In this document: one piece after another, positions 60,372 through 64,000 of the stretch
Position numbering within the stretch: the first letter of the stretch is position 1
How the letters are laid out: the number at the start of each line of letters is the position of its first letter
Assembly (NCBI GenBank): GCA_035651995.1
Contig: DASRER010000034.1
Coordinates: forward strand, 62,001 to 126,000
DNA length: 64,000 nucleotides
Reading direction: 5' to 3'
DNA from: Terriglobales bacterium
GTDB taxonomy: Bacteria > Acidobacteriota > Terriglobia > Terriglobales > Acidobacteriaceae
Translations under genes and position numbers: made by a program
Notes under the pieces: model-generated
Told to the model about the DNA's origin: nothing
Database searches by the model: none
Seen by the model: only the letters and a program-made list of their open reading frames with translations

Positions 60372-61172
60372 CTACTTCGCGCTGATCACGTAATCCTTGA
60401 AGTAGCTGCTGCTGTCGGTTTTCGACCACAGCCCGATGCGGCCGGCGACGGGCGGCTGCAGCACCGGGTTGTTCGCGGGAAACAAATCCGGATTGGGCGG
60501 CGCGCCGCCGCGTCCCGGACCGGGCTGGCTGCCGAGCGTGTACTCCAGCGCGAGCGTGCCGTCGAGCCAGGCCTTGAAGTCGGCGCCTTCGACCGACATC
60601 TTCAGCTCATGCCACGCCGCGCGGTCGAGCATGAACGGTCGGGCGCGATCGCTGAACTTCACCGGGCGCCGGATGCCGTTGTGGAACTCCCACAATGCCA
60701 CGTTGTTCTCCGTGTCGTTGTAGCGGACGGCGAGCCAGTCGCCGTTCGGCTTCACGTTGAACAGAATGCCCGAGCAGCGGTCCGCGTCACCGGCGATGGT
60801 CTTGAACTTGACGCTGATCGTGCCGTTGGAAAAATTGTCCACGCCGCGCAGCACGGCCACCGGGTAATAAGCGAACTGCTTGGCGTTGTCCATCAGCTCT
60901 TCGTTGCTGGTGCCATAGAGCCGGCGCGCGCTTTCCACCAGCAGGCGCGTGGGATTGTCCTTGCTCGCCACCCAGGGCCGCCCGTCGACCATGATGACTT
61001 TGTCGGGCCCGTCCTGTGCCACGACCCACGTTCCCACCATTGGCTCAAAAGTTGCCGGGGGCTTCCCTGGCTGCTCCTTGCCGAAGTCAATCTTCTTGTC
61101 GGCCGCCGGCGACCCGCTCGCGCGCAGCGCGGCGAACAGCGCCAGCAAAATCAGGACACGACAACTCTTCAT
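60372..61172 (-). CDS. Secreted concanavalin-like (DUF1080-type) protein
   Basis: ATG 61172 has GGAGGAGC just upstream. The 266-residue protein has a signal peptide (KSCRVLILLALFAALRASGSPAA) and a beta-jellyroll with FSNGTISVKFKTIAGDADRCSGILF, GDWLAVRYNDTENNVALWEF and GRIGLWSKTDSSSYFKDYVI. This fits LamG/DUF1080-like folds that bind or cleave sugars. The start overlaps the ABC permease stop by 4 bp, which ties a secreted sugar-binding protein to an exporter. Confidence 0.8.
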   Translation of the reverse strand: MKSCRVLILLALFAALRASGSPAADKKIDFGKEQPGKPPATFEPMVGTWVVAQDGPDKVIMVDGRPWVASKDNPTRLLVESARRLYGTSNEELMDNAKQFAYYPVAVLRGVDNFSNGTISVKFKTIAGDADRCSGILFNVKPNGDWLAVRYNDTENNVALWEFHNGIRRPVKFSDRARPFMLDRAAWHELKMSVEGADFKAWLDGTLALEYTLGSQPGPGRGGAPPNPDLFPANNPVLQPPVAGRIGLWSKTDSSSYFKDYVISAK

Positions 61173-62494
61173 CTGCTCCTCCGGTAATTCAGCGCGGCGC
61201 ACGCCAGCGCCACGCCCGGCCATGCGACGTAAAACACAACTGCCGCGCCGCGCGGCTCGGCGGCGAGCGGGTGTCCGCGAAAGTCATCGTCATTGTCGGC
61301 GCTCGGCGCGATGCCCGCAAGCGAATAGATGCTCTCCAGCACGGCTTCCGGCGTGGTCGCGCGGCTGCTTGCGCTGCGTCCGTTCAGCTCGTACTCGATC
61401 TCGCCATAGCCGGCGGCGGTCTGCTCGAACAGGCCGATCGAAGTCGTGGAAACATACTCCACGTGAAGCTGCGGCAGCACGCGGCGCAGCTTCGAGAGCG
61501 TCCTTCGCTCCAGGTCAACGCGCCTGGGATCTTCCGGCGCCAGATGCACGCGAATGCGCAGGGGCGCCGCGATCGTGCGCAATGCGGCTTCGTCGCCGCG
61601 CGAGAACGAGTTCATCCGGTTCTCGGCCAGGTCCCAGCTCGGCCGGATCAGGGAGAGCGCCCCTGTGAGGGCCACGGCGGCCACCCCGAGCGCGAGTGAA
61701 GCCCACGCACGCCTTCTGACGGCAGTACCGATGCGGATCCAGATCGCGGCGAAAGCCAGCCCCGCCGCAATCAGCGCAACCGCGATCAGCAACGAATCGA
61801 GCCGCACCAGCCCGTGCTGGAACTGGCCGACCATCGCCGTGGGCGTGTAAGCCGCCAGGCGCTCCCAAAGGCCTCCGTGGATCGCCGCGATGAAACTCAC
61901 GATCCACGTGCCTACCGTGATGCTGAGCGTGATGATCGCCGCAGTGGAGGGATGCTCCGCGATGGCCGCCGCGGCGCAGGCGAGCGCGATGGTGAGCCCC
62001 GCATTCAGCAAGTGCCCGAGCACTACGGCGGCCAGTTCGGGTGCGTAGATGCTTCCGCCATACGCCGCCCACAGCAGAACTGCCGCCGCGGCTGCCAGCG
62101 ACGCGATCAGCCAGCCGGCAAGCAGCACCGCGGCCTTCACCGCAACCCGCACCCATGTGGCAGCAGCAAGCTGCGATTCGATCTTGAGGGCGCCGCTCTG
62201 CTTGTCGCCGGCAACCAGCCGAATCGCGACGAACGGCAGCAGAAATGCCGCCGCAATCTCACAGCCGCTGAACGTCGGCGCCCAGATGCCCACCAGCGGC
62301 GAGAATGCCTCGCCCACGCCGGCGGAGGTGCCGCCACGTCCGCTGGCTTCGCCATACGCGCGGACCGCGCTGATGAATGCCACTCCTACCAGCGGCCCCA
62401 TCAAGACGAGGAAAATCCACCAGGCGCGCGACGCCAGCAGTTCGCGCCACTCTTTTCGGATGAGAGGCCAGACGACTCCCCTAGGTGAGGCCAA
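61169..62494 (-). CDS. ABC-2 type permease with C-terminal GldG-like extracellular domain
   Basis: The most likely start is TTG 62494, which overlaps the ATPase gene by 14 bp; there is no ATG. The first half has six or so spans (IRKEWRELLASRAWWIFLVLMGPLVG and on). The second half is a soluble domain (LRIRVHLAPEDPRRVDLERRTLSKLRRVLPQLHVEY ... YGEIEYELNGR), like the GldG/ABC_transp_aux region, and then a last span (AVVFYVAWPGVALACAAL). The fusion joins the two subunits usually called GldF and GldG. The substrate is unknown. Confidence 0.82.
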   Translation of the reverse strand: MASPRGVVWPLIRKEWRELLASRAWWIFLVLMGPLVGVAFISAVRAYGEASGRGGTSAGVGEAFSPLVGIWAPTFSGCEIAAAFLLPFVAIRLVAGDKQSGALKIESQLAAATWVRVAVKAAVLLAGWLIASLAAAAAVLLWAAYGGSIYAPELAAVVLGHLLNAGLTIALACAAAAIAEHPSTAAIITLSITVGTWIVSFIAAIHGGLWERLAAYTPTAMVGQFQHGLVRLDSLLIAVALIAAGLAFAAIWIRIGTAVRRRAWASLALGVAAVALTGALSLIRPSWDLAENRMNSFSRGDEAALRTIAAPLRIRVHLAPEDPRRVDLERRTLSKLRRVLPQLHVEYVSTTSIGLFEQTAAGYGEIEYELNGRSASSRATTPEAVLESIYSLAGIAPSADNDDDFRGHPLAAEPRGAAVVFYVAWPGVALACAALNYRRSR

Positions 62495-63224
62495 GAAACA
62501 CCTCTTCCAGGCCGGGACCGGCCGGGGCCGCGCCACGCGCGGCGGCCAGCGCGCAGAGTTCCGCGAGCGTGCCTTCGCCGCAGACGCTGCCGGCGCTGAT
62601 CAGGACAAAGCGGTCGCACACCCGGGCCGCGTCGGCAATCTGATGGATGGAGAGCAGCATGGCGCGATCGCCGCCGGCGAATGCGCGCAGCTTGCGCGCA
62701 AGGTCGCGCGCCTGGCGCAGGTCGAGCCCTTCGAACGGCTCGTCGGCCACCAGCAGCGGCTGCGGCGTGAGCAGCCCAATGGCCAGCAGCGCGCGCTTCC
62801 GCTGGCCCTTCGACAGCCGGCCGAGCGGACGGTCCAGCAGCGGCCCCAGCTCGAGGGCGCGCAGCACGTCTTCACGCAGCGGGCGGCGGCCGCCAAAAAT
62901 GTCCATCGTGTAGTCGAGCGCCCAGGCAAGCGGCTGCGAGGGCCACGGCGCGATCGCATCGGGCAGATAGAACAGCAGCGCCGAACGCTCATCCGGCGTC
63001 AACGGCCGGCCGTCGCGAACGATGGCGCCGCTGTCGGCCGCGAGCACGCCGCCCATGCACTCCAGCAGCGTGGTCTTGCCGGAGCCGTTGGGGCCGATCA
63101 GCCCCAGGATCTCGCCGTGGCGGATGGAAAATGACGCGTCCTCGACGGCAACCACCGGTCCAAAGCGCTTCGTGACACCCGCCACCTCCACGAGCGGCGT
63201 TACCGCAGGATTTGGCGCAGACAT
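62481..63224 (-). CDS. ABC transporter ATPase
   Basis: The 247-residue ATPase has Walker A GPNGSGKTTL, signature LSKGQRKRALLA (LSGGQ variant), Walker B PLLVADEPFEGLD and the switch His in LSIHQIADAAR. It is the energy subunit for the overlapping permease. Its spacing relative to the permease (14-bp overlap) indicates co-translation. Confidence 0.92.
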   Translation of the reverse strand: MSAPNPAVTPLVEVAGVTKRFGPVVAVEDASFSIRHGEILGLIGPNGSGKTTLLECMGGVLAADSGAIVRDGRPLTPDERSALLFYLPDAIAPWPSQPLAWALDYTMDIFGGRRPLREDVLRALELGPLLDRPLGRLSKGQRKRALLAIGLLTPQPLLVADEPFEGLDLRQARDLARKLRAFAGGDRAMLLSIHQIADAARVCDRFVLISAGSVCGEGTLAELCALAAARGAAPAGPGLEEVFLGLT

Positions 63225-63324
63225 GAGGAGAATTCAGCCCGTCATTCTACCGGATGCGCCGCCGCCAGTTTCAAACCGTGAGACGCGGTTGACGGTATTC
63301 GGCGCGTGAGTAAGATGACGCACC

Positions 63325-64000
63325 ATGCGTCGACTGCGTACGTTTTTTCTGACCGCGCTCGCCCTCGCGCTCCTGAACACCGCCTTCGCCGCCGCTCAAA
63401 CCGCTGACGTCAACTCCGCCGCCGCCCGCGAGGCGCGCCTGGCCTGGTTCAAGCAAGCCAAGTACGGCATGTTCATCCACTGGGGCCTGTACGCGATTCC
63501 GGCGGGCGAGTGGAAGGGACGGCGTTCGCTCGGACTCGGCGAGTGGATCATGAACCGCTCGCACATTCCCGTGAAGGAGTACGAGCAGCTCACCAAGCAG
63601 TTCAATCCCGTCAAGTTCAGCGCCGATGCCTGGGTGCAGCTCGCGCAGGACGCCGGCATGAAGTACATCGTGATCACGGCAAAGCATCACGATGGCTTCG
63701 CCCTCTTCGACTCCCGGGTCAGTAAGTACAACGTGGTCGCGGCCACGCCGTTCAAGCGCGACATCCTGAAAGAGCTCGCGGCCGCCTGCCAGAAGCGCGG
63801 CATGCCGCTCGGCTTCTACTACTCCCAGTCCCAGGACTGGCATGAGCCCGGCGGCGCCGGCAACGATTGGGACTTCGGCCCCGACATCGGCCCTGACGGC
63901 AAGGAGCGCAAGGACTATGACGCCTACCTGCGCGGCAAGGCCGAGCGGCAGGTGAAAGAGCTGCTCACCAACTACGGCCCGGTCGCACTCATCTGGTTCG
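63325..64000 (+). CDS. GH29 alpha-L-fucosidase (C-terminus cut by window edge)
   Basis: ATG 63325 begins a signal peptide (RRLRTFFLTALALALLNTAFAAAQ) and an intact GH29 barrel start: WFKQAKYGMFIHWGLYAIPAGEW, KYIVITAKHHDGFALFDS, PLGFYYSQSQDWHEPGG, and VKELLTNYGPVALIWF, just before the nucleophile strand. It removes alpha-L-fucose from glycans in the periplasm or outside. With the receptor, FucP and the oxidation genes at the other end of the window it would supply free L-fucose. It is also the reference for the deleted paralogue at 2671-3447. Confidence 0.9.
   Translation, partial: MRRLRTFFLTALALALLNTAFAAAQTADVNSAAAREARLAWFKQAKYGMFIHWGLYAIPAGEWKGRRSLGLGEWIMNRSHIPVKEYEQLTKQFNPVKFSADAWVQLAQDAGMKYIVITAKHHDGFALFDSRVSKYNVVAATPFKRDILKELAAACQKRGMPLGFYYSQSQDWHEPGGAGNDWDFGPDIGPDGKERKDYDAYLRGKAERQVKELLTNYGPVALIWF

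Overview
The window reads as a high-GC chromosomal segment of an acidobacterium (Terriglobia-like). The clues are a very large Oar-type TonB receptor with an N-terminal carboxypeptidase-regulatory domain, a decayed ADOP-type permease fragment, many Tat-exported sugar-degrading enzymes, and short palindromic intergenic repeats. I see no rRNA, tRNA or CRISPR array.

Region 1 (1-24 kb) is a deoxysugar catabolic island. On the minus strand, running down from an outer-membrane receptor at 13.3 kb, are an UxaA-type dehydratase, an SDR, an L-fuconolactonase, an L-fucose dehydrogenase, a FucP permease and a mutarotase. An internally deleted GH29 fucosidase, a cupin, ApbE and a Gfo/Idh oxidoreductase follow. 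An IclR regulator is divergent from the receptor, with two perfect inverted repeats between them. Further on are a GH36 enzyme, a LutB-LutA fusion, LutC, a fumarylacetoacetase-fold hydrolase, a large Tat-exported glycosidase-like protein and an amidase. Together these can encode the non-phosphorylating L-fucose route to pyruvate and lactate, plus lactate oxidation. An UxaA-type protein sits where the usual enolase-superfamily fuconate dehydratase would be.

Region 2 (24-29.4 kb) holds two secreted proteins and then a mobile element. Perfect 17-bp terminal inverted repeats (25581-25597 and 29285-29301) and an 8-bp target duplication (GACAGGTG) enclose an IS1-family transposase and five passenger genes: a Lys-rich 38-aa protein, a 263-aa unknown, a DUF488 protein, a zinc-ribbon protein and a NYN nuclease. 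This is the best candidate for an undescribed cargo system.

Region 3 (29.4-43 kb) has an OYE-DHDPS fusion with an MFS transporter. Next is a Tat-exported molybdenum hydroxylase: cytochrome b, a fused 2Fe-2S/Mo subunit, a FAD subunit with a likely 4Fe-4S loop, and a small L13e-like protein. A MacAB-type efflux set ends the region.

Region 4 (43-50 kb) has a Sel1-repeat membrane protein and an ExeA-like ATPase that share a small domain, a CHASE3-PAS-GAF-GGDEF cyclase, and a Gly/Tyr-rich secreted protein with its terminator.

Region 5 (50-64 kb) has an Ldh2-type dehydrogenase and a CobA/Met8-like/siroheme-reductase operon. Upstream of that operon are a near-leaderless ORF with 7 Cys in 26 codons and a terminator hairpin, which together look like a cysteine-sensing attenuator. 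The rest is a TIGR00300 protein, a porin, an ammonium transporter, a methyltransferase, an ABC exporter pair and the start of an intact GH29 fucosidase.
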